Shown in pieces: positions 35,101 to 43,386 of a DNA stretch of 56,449 nt (position 1 is the stretch's first letter; each line of letters opens with the position of its first letter). Source of the stretch: Lachnospiraceae bacterium (GTDB lineage: Bacteria; Bacillota; Clostridia; Lachnospirales; Lachnospiraceae); NCBI GenBank assembly GCA_016282915.1, contig JAEELW010000012.1:1-56449 (forward strand), read 5' to 3'. Both the position numbers and the translations under genes were made by a program. A model generated the notes under the pieces. That model worked only from the letters and a program-made list of their open reading frames with translations. It made no database searches and was not told the origin of the DNA.

Positions 35101-36391
35101 GAAGCAGAAAAAGGCCGGGACCAGGACCGTCAATCCGACCTGTTACGAGCGTACGCTCTTTACGGAGGAGATGCAGAAGGAGGGTTATACGATCCTCGCG
35201 CCGCAGATGTCGCCGCTGCATTTTGACATGTTCTCCGCAGCTTTTGCCTCCTGCGGTTACCGTTTGAAGATCCTTACCAACGACAACCGGCATTCGGTGG
35301 ACGTTGGGCTGAAATATGTAAACAACGACGCCTGCTATCCCTCCCTCTGCGTGGTGGGACAGCTGATGGAAGCGGTGCTTTCGGGTGAGTACGACACGGA
35401 TCATCTGGCTCTGATGATGACCCAGACCGGCGGCGGCTGCCGTGCGACCAATTACGTGGGCTTTATCCGCCGCGCGCTGGAAAAGGCCGGTTACGGGCAT
35501 ATTCCGGTCATTTCCCTGAACCTGAGCGGTTTCGAGGCCAATCCGGGCTTTAAGCTGAGCCTGAAGCTGGGTGTGCGTCTGCTCTATGCGGCGCTCTTTG
35601 GCGATATCTTCATGCGCTGCATCTACCGCATGCGCCCTTATGAGAAAAAGCCGGGCAGCGTGGAGGCCGTGCACCAGAAATGGCTGGAACGCTGCAACGC
35701 CTTTATCACTTCGGCGCACCCGCATTTCGGGACTTATAAGAAGATGTGCCGGAAGATGATCGAGGAATTTGACAATATCCCCATCATCGAGAAGCGGAAG
35801 CCCCGCGTGGGCATCGTGGGCGAGATCCTGGTGAAATTCGCACCCACGGCCAATAACCATCTGGTGGATCTGCTGGAGCACGAAGGAGCGGAAGCGGTGG
35901 TCCCCGACCTGATCGATTTCATGTACTATTGTTTCTATAACCAGATCTACAAGGCGGAGCATCTGGGCATGAGCAAAAAGACTGCCCGCAATTCCCGTTG
36001 GGGGATCCGGGGCATGGATATGGTTCGCTCGGTATCCGTGGATGCCTTCAAAAAGAGCCGTCATTTCGATCCGCCCACCTCGATCTTCAAGTTGGTGGAA
36101 TATGCGAAGGACATCGTGTCCATCGGTAACCAGACCGGTGAAGGCTGGTTTCTGACCGGCGAGATGCTGGAGCTGATCCATTCCGGCACGCCAAACATCG
36201 TATGTACACAGCCTTTCGGCTGCCTGCCGAACCATGTGGTGGGTAAGGGCGTCATCAAGGCCCTGCGCCGCCATTATCCGAAATCCAACATCGTGGCCAT
36301 CGACTACGATCCCGGCGCCAGTGAGGTGAACCAGCTGAACCGCATCAAGCTGATGCTTTCCACGGCGAAAAAGAATCTGGAGAGCGAGTAG
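32141..36391 (+). CDS. 2-hydroxyacyl-CoA dehydratase activase-related fusion protein
   Basis: 1416 residues, typical of the large clostridial family. It has two tandem ASKHA ATPase (BadF/HgdC-like) domains: [14 protein letters not shown] with GGEDAKI at the start, and [14 protein letters not shown] with [11 protein letters not shown] from about residue 325. The second keeps cysteine motifs CSSGCGSF and RCTVF like those holding the 4Fe-4S cluster of HgdC. A Cys-rich segment ([16 protein letters not shown]) leads into a DUF2229 region and a C-terminal HgdB-like part ([23 protein letters not shown]). Such proteins couple ATP hydrolysis to low-potential electron transfer; the substrate of this stand-alone form is unknown. 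The 153-base gap before it shows no clear promoter or terminator. Confidence 0.88.
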   Translation: MRDGIYRLGIDIGSTTVKIAIINDKNEVLFADYERHFANIRECLKGLIGKALGELGDMKIRPVITGSGGLTLAKHLNVIFVQEVLAVSTALQCYAPKTDVAIELGGEDAKIIYFEDGNVEQRMNGICAGGTGSFIDQMASLVQTDAAGLNEYAKSYKSLYTIAARCGVFAKTDIQPLINDGATREDLAASIFQAVVNQTISGLACGKPIRGHVAFLGGPLHFLSELKAAFIRTLKLDDEHVVDTERSHLFAAIGSALNATEEGECTLEDMNGRLNSDIHMEFEVERMEPLFADKAEYERFSARHKSHCVETARIEDYKGHCFLGIDAGSTTTKIALVDEEGKLLYSFYSNNNGSPMETAIRAFREMREKLPEGAVISRACSTGYGEQLMKAAFLLDDGQVETVAHYYAAAFFNPEVDCILDIGGQDMKCIKIKKQSVDSVMLNEACSSGCGSFIETFAKSLNYSVEDFAKEALFAPHPIDLGTRCTVFMNSKVKQAQKEGASVADISAGLAYSVIKNALFKVIKVSDASELGKHIVVQGGTFYNDAVLRSFEKIAGCEAIRPDIAGIMGAFGAALIARERYKEASSSLPYQSTMLSFDEIERMEFSTSMAKCRGCTNNCRLTINHFSGGRKYISGNRCERGLGKTKNENNIPNLFEYKMKRFFDYEPLPADQAFRGTVGIPRVLNIYENFPFWAMFFKELKYRVILSPASTRAIYELGIESIPSESECYPAKLAHGHIQWLIRQKPDFIFYPCLFYERNETKEAGNHYNCPIVTSYPENIKNNMEEITHGEVVFRHPFMNFVSVDTICAALVQEFTELDRREVTAAVQKAWDELAAAHEDMHRKGEEVLKYMEENHRRGIVLAGRPYHIDPEINHGIPELINSYDIAVLTEDSVAHLGQLDRPLIVSDQWMYHSRLYSAAAYVRTREDLDLVQLNSFGCGLDAVTTDQVNDILSGSDKIYTCLKIDEVNNLGAARIRIRSLIAALEVKQKKAGTRTVNPTCYERTLFTEEMQKEGYTILAPQMSPLHFDMFSAAFASCGYRLKILTNDNRHSVDVGLKYVNNDACYPSLCVVGQLMEAVLSGEYDTDHLALMMTQTGGGCRATNYVGFIRRALEKAGYGHIPVISLNLSGFEANPGFKLSLKLGVRLLYAALFGDIFMRCIYRMRPYEKKPGSVEAVHQKWLERCNAFITSAHPHFGTYKKMCRKMIEEFDNIPIIEKRKPRVGIVGEILVKFAPTANNHLVDLLEHEGAEAVVPDLIDFMYYCFYNQIYKAEHLGMSKKTARNSRWGIRGMDMVRSVSVDAFKKSRHFDPPTSIFKLVEYAKDIVSIGNQTGEGWFLTGEMLELIHSGTPNIVCTQPFGCLPNHVVGKGVIKALRRHYPKSNIVAIDYDPGASEVNQLNRIKLMLSTAKKNLESE

Positions 36392-36400
36392 GGGGATTTA

Positions 36401-36799
36401 ATGGAAACGGAGACAAAGAAGAAACAATCCGTACTTCCCGTGATCATAGCAGCATCAGCAATGGTGCTGCTTGTTTCTATTGTTGCGGTGGTGCTCCTTT
36501 TTTCGGGGGATAAAAGAAAACTGCAAAAGCAGTTGGATGAGGGACGCCGTTACTTGAGTGAGTTGGATTACGAAAAAGCCACCGTGGCTTTCCGGGACGC
36601 GGTGCGCATCGACCCGGATAACGAAGAGGTGTTGGATCTCTTTCACGACAGCTACTTAAGGTGGATGGAGTCTGATCCGGAACGAGCGGAGGAAATACGC
36701 GGAAAAGAATTTCACACATTGTATGCTCTCCTGGCGGAGGGGCCGTCAGAGCCGGTTGAGCGGCTGTGGCGGGAGCTTGCGGATAACTTGGAACAATAA
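36401..36799 (+). CDS. Short membrane TPR protein (paralogue A)
   Basis: 132 residues: cytoplasmic basic start, one membrane helix (about 15-36), then a TPR-like pair of helices (GRRYLSELDYEKATVAFRDA, RIDPDNEEVLD) and a Glu/Arg-rich helix (WMESDPERAEEIR). The sequence closely follows the N-terminal half of the proteins at 38991 and 46051 but stops before their Pro/Thr linker and C-terminal domain, so it may be a shortened copy. It starts 9 bases after the activase fusion with GGGGG as a weak ribosome site. Function unknown. Confidence 0.78.
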   Translation: METETKKKQSVLPVIIAASAMVLLVSIVAVVLLFSGDKRKLQKQLDEGRRYLSELDYEKATVAFRDAVRIDPDNEEVLDLFHDSYLRWMESDPERAEEIRGKEFHTLYALLAEGPSEPVERLWRELADNLEQ

Positions 36800-36816
36800 C
36801 AGTACAGGATAGCTGC

Positions 36817-36845
36817 TTCACAACATAGACATATAATGATATAAT
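36817..36845 (+). promoter_or_regulatory. Toxin-antitoxin promoter (TTCACA, 17 bp, TATAAT)
   Basis: -35 TTCACA (36817-36822), 17-base spacer, perfect -10 TATAAT (36840-36845); a second TATAAT at 36832-36837 lies just upstream. The AT-rich direct and inverted repeats around 36830-36857 are a plausible autoregulatory operator for the antitoxin. Confidence 0.7.
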
Positions 36846-36875
36846 ATTGATATACAAATCGGAAGGAGGAAAACC

Positions 36876-37160
36876 ATGTTGACGATTCAGGAAACAATAC
36901 GGCCATCGGCGGATCTGAGAAATCATTACAATGAGATCTCAAAACAATGCCGGGAGGCAAATACAGCCGTGATCATCACTGTCAACGGAAGAGGTGATAC
37001 GGTATCGTTATCATATGAAGAGTATAAACGTATGAAATCACGCCTGGAACTTCTGGAGATCCTTGCAGAAGCGGAAGAAGATGTGCGAAACGGAAGGACC
37101 GCTCCGATCAGCGATACCTTTGATGATCTCAGGGCAATGCTTAAGGAGGGGAGATCTTGA
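36876..37160 (+). CDS. Phd/YefM-type antitoxin
   Basis: 94 residues. N-terminal Phd/YefM fold (PSADLRNHYNEISKQCREAN, then a VIITVNGRGDTVSLSYEEYKRM strand-helix), and a charged C-terminal tail that would wrap the toxin. Strong ribosome site AAGGAGGA. It overlaps the toxin start, as in many type II toxin-antitoxin operons. Expected to bind DNA and neutralise the downstream protein. Confidence 0.88.
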   Translation: MLTIQETIRPSADLRNHYNEISKQCREANTAVIITVNGRGDTVSLSYEEYKRMKSRLELLEILAEAEEDVRNGRTAPISDTFDDLRAMLKEGRS

Positions 37161-37474
37161 GTTATAAAGTGCTGCGTACGGATACAGCCGATGCTCTTAT
37201 ACATAGGATCGTTCTGTTTGTTGCCGAAAAATTCGGTAATGATATAGCGATAAAGCATCTTGACGAACTGGAGCGATCCATATCAGAACTGGCCGAAAAT
37301 CCTTTTCTGGGAGATGAACCCCGATATCCCGTTCTCAAACGGCAGGGATATCGTGTGTTGACTCTCGAAAAGGATCTTGTATTTTATAAGGTCAATGAGG
37401 ATGAAAAGCTTGTGATCATATATGCCGTAGTTGATCAGAGGCAGGATTATCTGAGCATACTCCGGGGATTGTAA
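37157..37474 (+). CDS. RelE/ParE-family toxin
   Basis: 105 residues. Start is TTG at 37157, overlapping the antitoxin stop (TTGA), with AAGGAGGGG upstream. The RelE/ParE fold is recognisable: helical N-half (DALIHRIVLFVAEKFG, LDELERSISELAENPFLGDE), then strands VLKRQGYRVLTLEKDLVFYKV and LVIIYAVVDQRQDYLSILRG. Ribosome-dependent RNase (RelE) and gyrase poison (ParE) cannot be told apart by eye. The non-ATG start may keep toxin output below antitoxin output. Confidence 0.87.
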   Translation: MSYKVLRTDTADALIHRIVLFVAEKFGNDIAIKHLDELERSISELAENPFLGDEPRYPVLKRQGYRVLTLEKDLVFYKVNEDEKLVIIYAVVDQRQDYLSILRGL

Positions 37475-37574
37475 AACAGTTGTATAAAAATATGCATTTC
37501 GTCATAAAGAGAAGGACGTTTGTCAGAAAATGATCCTGCTGAAGATTCCTGTGTTAAGATTTAAAGGAATTAAA

Positions 37575-37598
37575 GCCACGGGGACGGTTCTCATGGCA
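37575..37598 (+). repeat. 24-bp direct repeat, left copy
   Basis: Begins GCCACGGGG and ends TGGCA; 22 of 24 bases match 38922-38945. The core GGGGACGGTTC resembles REP-type palindromes common in Clostridia. It lies between the toxin-antitoxin pair and the small gene at 37630. Confidence 0.75.
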
Positions 37599-37629
37599 AC
37601 TATACAAAACAAAGGAGGAACGAACAGCA

Positions 37630-37818
37630 ATGGCCAACATGTCACAATCCGAATACAACAACTATCGAGAAGAGGTGGAGCGTATTGCCAGGAAAGGAAC
37701 CCGGGAGGAGCTGCAGCGACTCTATGACGAGATCTACAGAAAGTATGATGACGGCGCATGGTGTTGTAAGATGCTGGATGATTATCAGACAAACTGGACG
37801 ATGAATACGCATCAGTAA
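37630..37818 (+). CDS. Small hypothetical protein
   Basis: 62 residues, ATG preceded by a strong AAAGGAGG 10 bases upstream, which makes translation likely. Charged and helical (SEYNNYREEVERIARK, REELQRLYDEIYRKY), no membrane helix, with CC near the end. It sits 26 bases before the zinc-ribbon gene and inside the direct-repeat interval. No family recognised. Confidence 0.6.
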   Translation: MANMSQSEYNNYREEVERIARKGTREELQRLYDEIYRKYDDGAWCCKMLDDYQTNWTMNTHQ

Positions 37819-37844
37819 ATTCACTTGAAGAGGAGGACAAAATT

Positions 37845-38915
37845 ATGCCTTTGATACCGGCTCAGTGCCCGAATTGCGGGGGAGTATTAAGCGTTGACCA
37901 GAACGGTAAAGCAGATATCTGCTCATATTGCGGAACGCCTTTTATCGTTCAGGATGCGATACAGAATTTTAATACTACCTATAATATCACAAACAATGTT
38001 TATGCGGATAAAGTTATTATGGAACAAGTGGATCCGGGATATCAGGATGCACTTCAGAGGATCCGTGCGGAGGTAAATAACATAATTACGCATGGAAATA
38101 AAGCGCCTGATTTTACAAGGGAATCGGTTGTTTTTGGTCAGGACGCAAAGAAATACTTTGATAAGCCAGAGTTTCAATACAACTATGCATTGTTGCTGTT
38201 CTATAACAGAATTCATAATGCTGCGTCCGACAGGTCGGTGTGGCAGGAACCTTTGAAAAAAGCAATCGAACTAACGGCAGATCCGAGTAGAAAAGAATAT
38301 CTGCTTACGGAGTATAACCGTTTGAAGGAAGAACTGAATCATGAAAACCAAAAGAAGAATACATATATGGAAGAATTTTTGGATAAACTGAACAATCATC
38401 CGGAATTACTGGATGGTATTCCCGTCAATGCTTCAGAGGGTGATTATTCACGTAAAGGTGTTTTTACGTCTTATGAAGGGAAAGCGTATCTTATTCCTAT
38501 AAATAACATGAATGTACGGCCACTTATACCAGTTACCTGCGTAGAGGAAATATTAAGAAGTATTCTTGAAGAGCCTTGGAAGATCGATAAAGAAGCAAAG
38601 GCAGATTTTCAGGATTCATCTATCATAAAATTTGGAAATTACAGTATGAGGATAGGAGAAGATATATTTAAGTCAGATAGTGAGTTTCATATACGTATGA
38701 TTGTAAGGGATGCTGTTTCGATGCCCCCCAGACTATTCAGTTCGTTTGATAGATATAGATCATATGATAAGAAATTTTTTACCACAATAATCAGGTTTGC
38801 ATTATGGGTCTGTCCCGTTTGCGGAGGGCCAATGAAACAGAAAGGTCTTTTTGGAAGGAATGTATGTGAATCATGTGGTCATAAAGTAAGTGATACCTTC
38901 AGGTATCCATTTTAA
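37845..38915 (+). CDS. Double zinc-ribbon protein, AT-rich
   Basis: 356 residues. N-terminal zinc ribbon CPNCGG...CSYCG (residues 8-30), then the IQNFNTTYNITNNVYAD stretch typical of proteins annotated as TFIIB-type zinc-ribbon proteins in Firmicutes, a helical middle, a beta-rich region and a second, C-terminal ribbon CPVCGG...CESCG. No catalytic motif seen. Base composition is clearly more AT-rich than the flanking genes (for example 37960-38220), pointing to recent acquisition. Ribosome site AAGAGGAGG. Function unknown. Confidence 0.75.
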   Translation: MPLIPAQCPNCGGVLSVDQNGKADICSYCGTPFIVQDAIQNFNTTYNITNNVYADKVIMEQVDPGYQDALQRIRAEVNNIITHGNKAPDFTRESVVFGQDAKKYFDKPEFQYNYALLLFYNRIHNAASDRSVWQEPLKKAIELTADPSRKEYLLTEYNRLKEELNHENQKKNTYMEEFLDKLNNHPELLDGIPVNASEGDYSRKGVFTSYEGKAYLIPINNMNVRPLIPVTCVEEILRSILEEPWKIDKEAKADFQDSSIIKFGNYSMRIGEDIFKSDSEFHIRMIVRDAVSMPPRLFSSFDRYRSYDKKFFTTIIRFALWVCPVCGGPMKQKGLFGRNVCESCGHKVSDTFRYPF

Positions 38916-38921
38916 CGGCGA

Positions 38922-38945
38922 GCCACGGGGGCGGTTCTCCTGGCA
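38922..38945 (+). repeat. 24-bp direct repeat, right copy
   Basis: Matches 37575-37598 at 22 of 24 bases in the same orientation, 7 bases after the zinc-ribbon gene. Together the copies bracket the small ORF and the AT-rich gene (a 1.37-kb unit). Confidence 0.75.
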
Positions 38946-38990
38946 TATTCATCAAGGTATATGGCCGGATAGTTTCGGAGGAAAGAGTGA

Positions 38991-39833
38991 GTGAAGACAA
39001 ATGTAAAGAAAAAGAAGAATATTGTTCTCATAGCAGTTCTTATAGCGGTTGTGGTTTTATGCATCGTTGCCGTGATCGTTCTCTTGCTATCTTCCGGCGG
39101 TAAGGAGAAGAAGCTTAAGGAACAGCTTGCCCTGGGAGATCGTTATTTAAGCGAAATGGATTACGAGAAGGCGATCCGGGCATATAAGGAGGCCCTAAAT
39201 CGATCCGGAAAGCGAAGAAGCCCTGGAAGGATTCAGAAACGCCTATGAACAATGGATACAGGCAGAACCGGCTCGGGCTGAGGAACTATATGAGGAGGAG
39301 ATCCGGAACCTGAATGAGCTGCTGGCGGAGGAACGGTCGGAACAGCTTGAAGGATTGCTGAAAAGAACGGAAGAAAAGACGGCTGTAGCTACTTTGGTTA
39401 CCCCGTCTCCGACGCCTGCGCCGACTGTGACACCTGCGCCTACACTTAGTCCGACACCGGTACCGGATGAGGAAGAGGAGCCGGAAGAGGGAAGTGATGA
39501 TGAGTCTGACTGGCATAGGTGGACTTTTCTGCTCCCCTGGTATGGGAAAATGCGCAGTATGTTCTGGACCGTCTGGTGGAAGAGGACGGGTGGACGTATG
39601 GGGATCATAAATACGAGATCTATAAGGAATTCTATGATGCGGCCGGAAATTATGTGGGGCTGGCGGAGGTCCAGGTGATAACGGATCAGGAATATGATAT
39701 GAGTCTGATGTATCAGATCCCGAAGGATCTCGGAAGGGGTGGACTCGGTGACGCATATATGAATAACGAGCTTACTATGGAAGAAGCATATAACGAGATC
39801 ATTCGGGGCTATTCATCAACGTGGGACGATTAA
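38991..39833 (+). pseudogene. Membrane TPR protein (paralogue B), disrupted by two frameshifts
   Basis: GTG start at 38991 behind CGGAGGAAAG. The first frame gives a membrane helix and the TPR start (ALGDRYLSEMDYEKAIRAYK). Near 39199 homology to the intact copy at 46051 jumps to the +1 frame (IDPESEEALEGFRNAYEQW, a Glu-rich helix, then a Thr/Pro linker). Near 39519 it jumps back to the original frame (VDFSAPLVWENAQYVLDRL, DGWTYG, MYQIPKDLG). The two shifts compensate overall. No single frame gives a full protein, so it is called a pseudogene unless the shifts are assembly errors; neither lies in a long homopolymer. Confidence 0.8.
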
Positions 39834-39838
39834 ATAGC

Positions 39839-40183
39839 ATGCAGGAAAGGGAAATATCGGATAAGGATTTGGAAAATCAAAAAAACACGGGTTTCAGGGT
39901 TGGCCGCCTTTTGATCTTCCTGGCGGCAGGCTTTTTTGTGATGTTTTTTGGGGCGTCCTGTGCTTCGGGGAGGGGAAAGAAGCCTTCCGCTACCGGACTG
40001 GTCGTGGATAAACCCACGAGGATCGCAGAGAAAATAGAGTATAACTATGATGATATCCCGACACAAACGGCTGCTGCGTCAGCCGGCGGCGATCAGGACG
40101 GCCTCAGGGAATATGATGAAACAATCTATCGCAATATCACGGATAAATATGTGTATTTGCTCGATCCATCCACGGATCAGTGA
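39839..40183 (+). CDS. Small membrane or lipoprotein-like protein
   Basis: 114 residues from ATG 39839 (a GTG at 39821, overlapping the end of the pseudogene, is also possible). A charged start, one hydrophobic helix (VGRLLIFLAAGFFVMFFGASC) ending in Cys, then a polar tail with Tyr/Asp (YNYDDIPTQT, DETIYRNITDKYVYLLD). The Cys could be lipidated, but the preceding residues are not a good lipobox. No family recognised; it probably shares a transcript with its neighbours. Confidence 0.55.
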   Translation: MQEREISDKDLENQKNTGFRVGRLLIFLAAGFFVMFFGASCASGRGKKPSATGLVVDKPTRIAEKIEYNYDDIPTQTAAASAGGDQDGLREYDETIYRNITDKYVYLLDPSTDQ

Positions 40184-40193
40184 GGGGGAATAT

Positions 40194-41321
40194 ATGAAGA
40201 AGACAGAAAAAAATGAACCGCAAATGCTTATGCAACAAAAGGAGCAGAACCGGAAGGATGGATTAAAATATCTGGCCTGGTTTGGGAAAATATATTATGT
40301 TGTTATGTTCGCAGGATTGTCTTACGGATTTATCGGCAGCGGTGAAGTATTGAAAGGCTGCCTGATCGGAGGGATCGCCCTGGCGATCGCCATCCTGTAT
40401 CTGGTGCTGAAATACCGGAAGAAAAAGCAGAAAGAGGATAATGCCACCACCGCTGCTTTTACGGCAACGAGCTATATTGCCGGCAATAGTACGGCGGTAA
40501 CGGAAATACAGACCCGTTCCGCGGAAAGGAAAGAAACAAAAGCGCTGCGCCCGGAGGAAGAAGCTTTGAGAACACTTTTGGAGAAAGAGCATAAGAGTTT
40601 TGCGGACAGGGAGCATGGCCTGGATGATATCTTTACCGAAAGCAGGATGAATCATCTGGATACTTTTGATATGCCGTTTTTTGTCCTGAGCAGACCTGCT
40701 ACGGAAGGTGATATGTCTCCGGATAAGTATGTGTTTGACGGGAGTATCTATATCTCCTTAAAGGATGGTGTGATCGATCAACAGTTCATAAAAGATGCGG
40801 AGAACTGTTTCGGCCAGTCCGGACTTCTGTATTATCAGATCCCGATGCACGTGTTCCTGGAGGATATGCTTGCCGGAAAGGCAGAGCGGATCATCCTGTA
40901 CGGCGCGCTGAACGTTCCGATCCGGATCAGCAGGGCAGAGGCGGAAAAGATACGTGACGAGATCGAGATCTTTGAGATCATGTACAGCTCTGTCCGCGGG
41001 AACCGTTATACGAATGAAGAAGCATATGAAAAGCTGAAAGCGTATGAATTCTTCTTTATCGGAACGCTTCCGGATACGGTGAGCGGTGACGGAGGGGATG
41101 TCCGTATACCGAAAGGGGAAAGCTTTTCGCTTTCGGAGATCGACCGGGAGGAAAACGGGCAGAGCTATAAAGCGCTGCGCTTATTTGTCAGCACCCAAAG
41201 TGCCGATAAGTTCGGTGGGAAAGGGTATAATCTGGTAAAATGGCCCTTGGAGAAGATAAAGAACTTTTATGGCGGAAAAGTGATCATCGAACCCCACAGG
41301 AGCTGGTGGATGGAATTCTGA
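40194..41321 (+). CDS. Membrane protein with an SseB-like region
   Basis: 375 residues from ATG 40194 (GAGGGGG upstream). Two adjacent hydrophobic helices (about 34-75) near the N-terminus, a basic stretch, then a soluble alpha/beta part. Its end (YKALRLFVSTQSADKF, WPLEKIKNFYGGKVIIEP) resembles the SseB ('enhanced serine sensitivity') domain pattern of a 'pressure' strand followed by a VxINP-like loop, but the match is weak. The next gene is a clearer SseB relative. Function unknown. Confidence 0.6.
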   Translation: MKKTEKNEPQMLMQQKEQNRKDGLKYLAWFGKIYYVVMFAGLSYGFIGSGEVLKGCLIGGIALAIAILYLVLKYRKKKQKEDNATTAAFTATSYIAGNSTAVTEIQTRSAERKETKALRPEEEALRTLLEKEHKSFADREHGLDDIFTESRMNHLDTFDMPFFVLSRPATEGDMSPDKYVFDGSIYISLKDGVIDQQFIKDAENCFGQSGLLYYQIPMHVFLEDMLAGKAERIILYGALNVPIRISRAEAEKIRDEIEIFEIMYSSVRGNRYTNEEAYEKLKAYEFFFIGTLPDTVSGDGGDVRIPKGESFSLSEIDREENGQSYKALRLFVSTQSADKFGGKGYNLVKWPLEKIKNFYGGKVIIEPHRSWWMEF

Positions 41322-41377
41322 TCAATGGGGAGGGGTAATACCCCGGGGAAACAGATACAGAAAAGGAGATCGGGAAA

Positions 41378-42579
41378 ATGGATATCATTGAAAACTGGAA
41401 TCTGCTGAATGAAAGGATCAAAGAGGACCCGGAGAAAAAACAGCTGATTGCGGAGCTGATGCCCATTCATATGGGGGCCTTTGATGATCTGCGGAACAGC
41501 GGTCATATGATCAGTATCGGAGGTAAAGAGGTCTCCGAGATGATCGTGGGAAAAGATGCTTTTGCCCGGCTTGACCTGGCGGGAAATGTGGGGAGAAGTC
41601 TGGTGGATCTGGACGGAAGCCTGTTTGAAAAGAATTTCCGGATCAAAATGGCAGACCAGTTCCCGAACTGTATCTTTATCGCTATCGCAGCGGTCATTGA
41701 AAATCTGGACGGTGCGTTGAATGCAGTGTATCCGGACAAAAAGATGAAGGTCAATCTGTCTTACGAAAGTGCTCCGGAAAGCAGCGATCCTTTCGGGAAA
41801 CTGATCCCGTTATTTGAGAAATGTTACTCCTGGATCAGCGTATCCACGGAAAAAAAGACGGCGCAGGAAAACGCTCCGGAAAAAGCCGTAAGCGGCAACG
41901 CAGAAGCTCCTTCCACAGCGCAAAGTGCAGCCGGAAATATAAATGACGGGGTAGTGGACATCAGCAATATGCTCTTTCTGATCCCCGTGCAGTTTGAAGG
42001 GGAAGAGGGAGGCCCGGCAGAACAGGATGATGTATTGCATTTCTGCGCGGCCGAAGTGCAGAAGCTCAGGAGCGGTTCCAAGATACAGTGTCCCGATCTG
42101 CCGGACCGTTTCAAGGATAGCCTAGTCAAAGTGCTGCTTCTGGGAGGGACTCCGGCAGATGAAGCCCATACCCTGCATTACCAGATCATCGAGTCTCCAA
42201 CGGGACAGAAGTATATACCGCTATTTGATTCCTACAGCGATATGGTCCGGATCTGTGGCGACAAAAGCAGAGTAGCCTGATCTGTGCCGAGACCGCTGCG
42301 CGGATCGTGAAAGAAGAAAAGCTCGCGGGTATCGTTCTTTCACCGCCGAAAAAGAACATCATCTTTCCGGCAGAGAAGATAGAGGGTATCGGGAAAACGG
42401 CGGTGCGGGCAGGGGCCGGCGCTGCGCCTTCGGTCACACCCACACCTCCGGCTGCCCCGTCTTTTGAGCATAAGGCGGCAAAGCCGAAAATAAAGCTCAG
42501 CAGAGGTGTGAAGATCCTGATCGTTGTCGCCATCGTAGTGGTGGCTTATGTGCTGCTTTGTACAATAAGCACTTCTTAG
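41378..42579 (+). pseudogene. SseB-family protein with C-terminal membrane helix, frameshifted
   Basis: The first frame (41378-42280, 300 residues) ends ...LFDSYSDMVRICGDKSRVA and a stop. Shifting to the +1 frame at about 42270 continues the SseB pattern without a break: LICAETAARIVKEEKLAGIV, then SPPKKNIIFP, a Pro/Thr linker and a membrane helix (KILIVVAIVVVAYVLL) ending at 42579. A single missing C at GTAGCC-TGATC would restore one frame of about 400 residues. SseB domains are of uncertain function, often in multi-gene accessory clusters. It could also be read as two separate proteins, but the second lacks a ribosome site at its only ATG (42307). Confidence 0.7.
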
Positions 42580-42589
42580 AAGAAAACTT

Positions 42590-43303
42590 ATGCAATACAC
42601 TTCTTCGGAAACTATCCCGGAAGATAAAGAGCCGGAGGAGTGTTATTTCTCCCAGAATGTGGCGCTGGCTGCCCCGGCATTTATCGACATTGTTGCGATC
42701 GTACCGTATGAGACTTCCTGGAATATGTTCAGCGGGAAGACTAATCTGATCTGCGAATGCCTGACAAGCATGCAGGAGACTTATTATGTCTTTATGTCGG
42801 AAGAGGATTATAAAGAGAATATCGATCCGGATATCGAAATTCCCAAGGGCTTTGTTCCTTCCGGGAAAGAGGTGGAAGCTACCTATTATTCAAAAGCAAA
42901 ACGCATTCACGGCTGGTCGATGCCTGTGGAAGCCCTGATCGCGGAAACGAAGGGATCCTATGAGAAAAACATCCTGTACTTCGGGAGCATTGGCGATCCT
43001 GAGGTGAAAAAAACCGATAGAGGCGATAAAAGATATGATAAGGATGCCATCGTTTTCGGGGAAAGCTCGGTTATTCTGGAAAACGGAGCTTATGTGACCA
43101 CGAGATGGAAAGGCTATGTTTATTCCGAACCCTCAGCCAACAGTTCGCCCATCGGTACAGCCGAGGAGGGCGTCAGCTTTGGTGTTATAGAAAAAGTGTC
43201 CGCCAATAATAAAACATGGTATCGGATCAAGGAGAATGCCGGTGGTGAGTGGACGGATGCTTATGTGGAATCAAAAGCGGTCGATGCCTACAATGTGAGA
43301 TGA
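42590..43303 (+). CDS. Hypothetical protein with SH3-like C-terminus
   Basis: 237 residues. No signal peptide or membrane helix of its own. The C-terminal 60 residues (GYVYSEPSANSSPIGTAEEG, KTWYRIKENAGGEWTDAYV) have the spacing of a bacterial SH3 (SH3b) domain, usually extracellular and wall-facing. It begins 10 bases after the membrane helix of the preceding broken gene with a poor ribosome site. The two may therefore be pieces of one SseB - membrane helix - SH3b protein; this is inference. Confidence 0.6.
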   Translation: MQYTSSETIPEDKEPEECYFSQNVALAAPAFIDIVAIVPYETSWNMFSGKTNLICECLTSMQETYYVFMSEEDYKENIDPDIEIPKGFVPSGKEVEATYYSKAKRIHGWSMPVEALIAETKGSYEKNILYFGSIGDPEVKKTDRGDKRYDKDAIVFGESSVILENGAYVTTRWKGYVYSEPSANSSPIGTAEEGVSFGVIEKVSANNKTWYRIKENAGGEWTDAYVESKAVDAYNVR

Positions 43304-43333
43304 GATATCTACCGGCATTCGACAGCGGCGGTA

Positions 43334-43361
43334 TTGATAATCCTGTGCAGAATAGTAGAAT
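43334..43361 (+). promoter_or_regulatory. Promoter of the HTH/kinase/CYTH gene (TTGATA, 16 bp, TAGAAT)
   Basis: -35 TTGATA (43334-43339), 16-base spacer, -10 TAGAAT (43356-43361). It lies in the gap after 43303; predicted initiation near 43368 leaves about 19 bases with GGGAGG before ATG 43387. Confidence 0.65.
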
Positions 43362-43386
43362 GATAAGTGAAGGGAGGAACCTGGAA

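Noticed and set aside
33521-36274. Minus-strand frames of 452 and 415 codons
   Set aside because: Antisense to the activase fusion protein; composition and absence of ribosome sites mark them as shadows.
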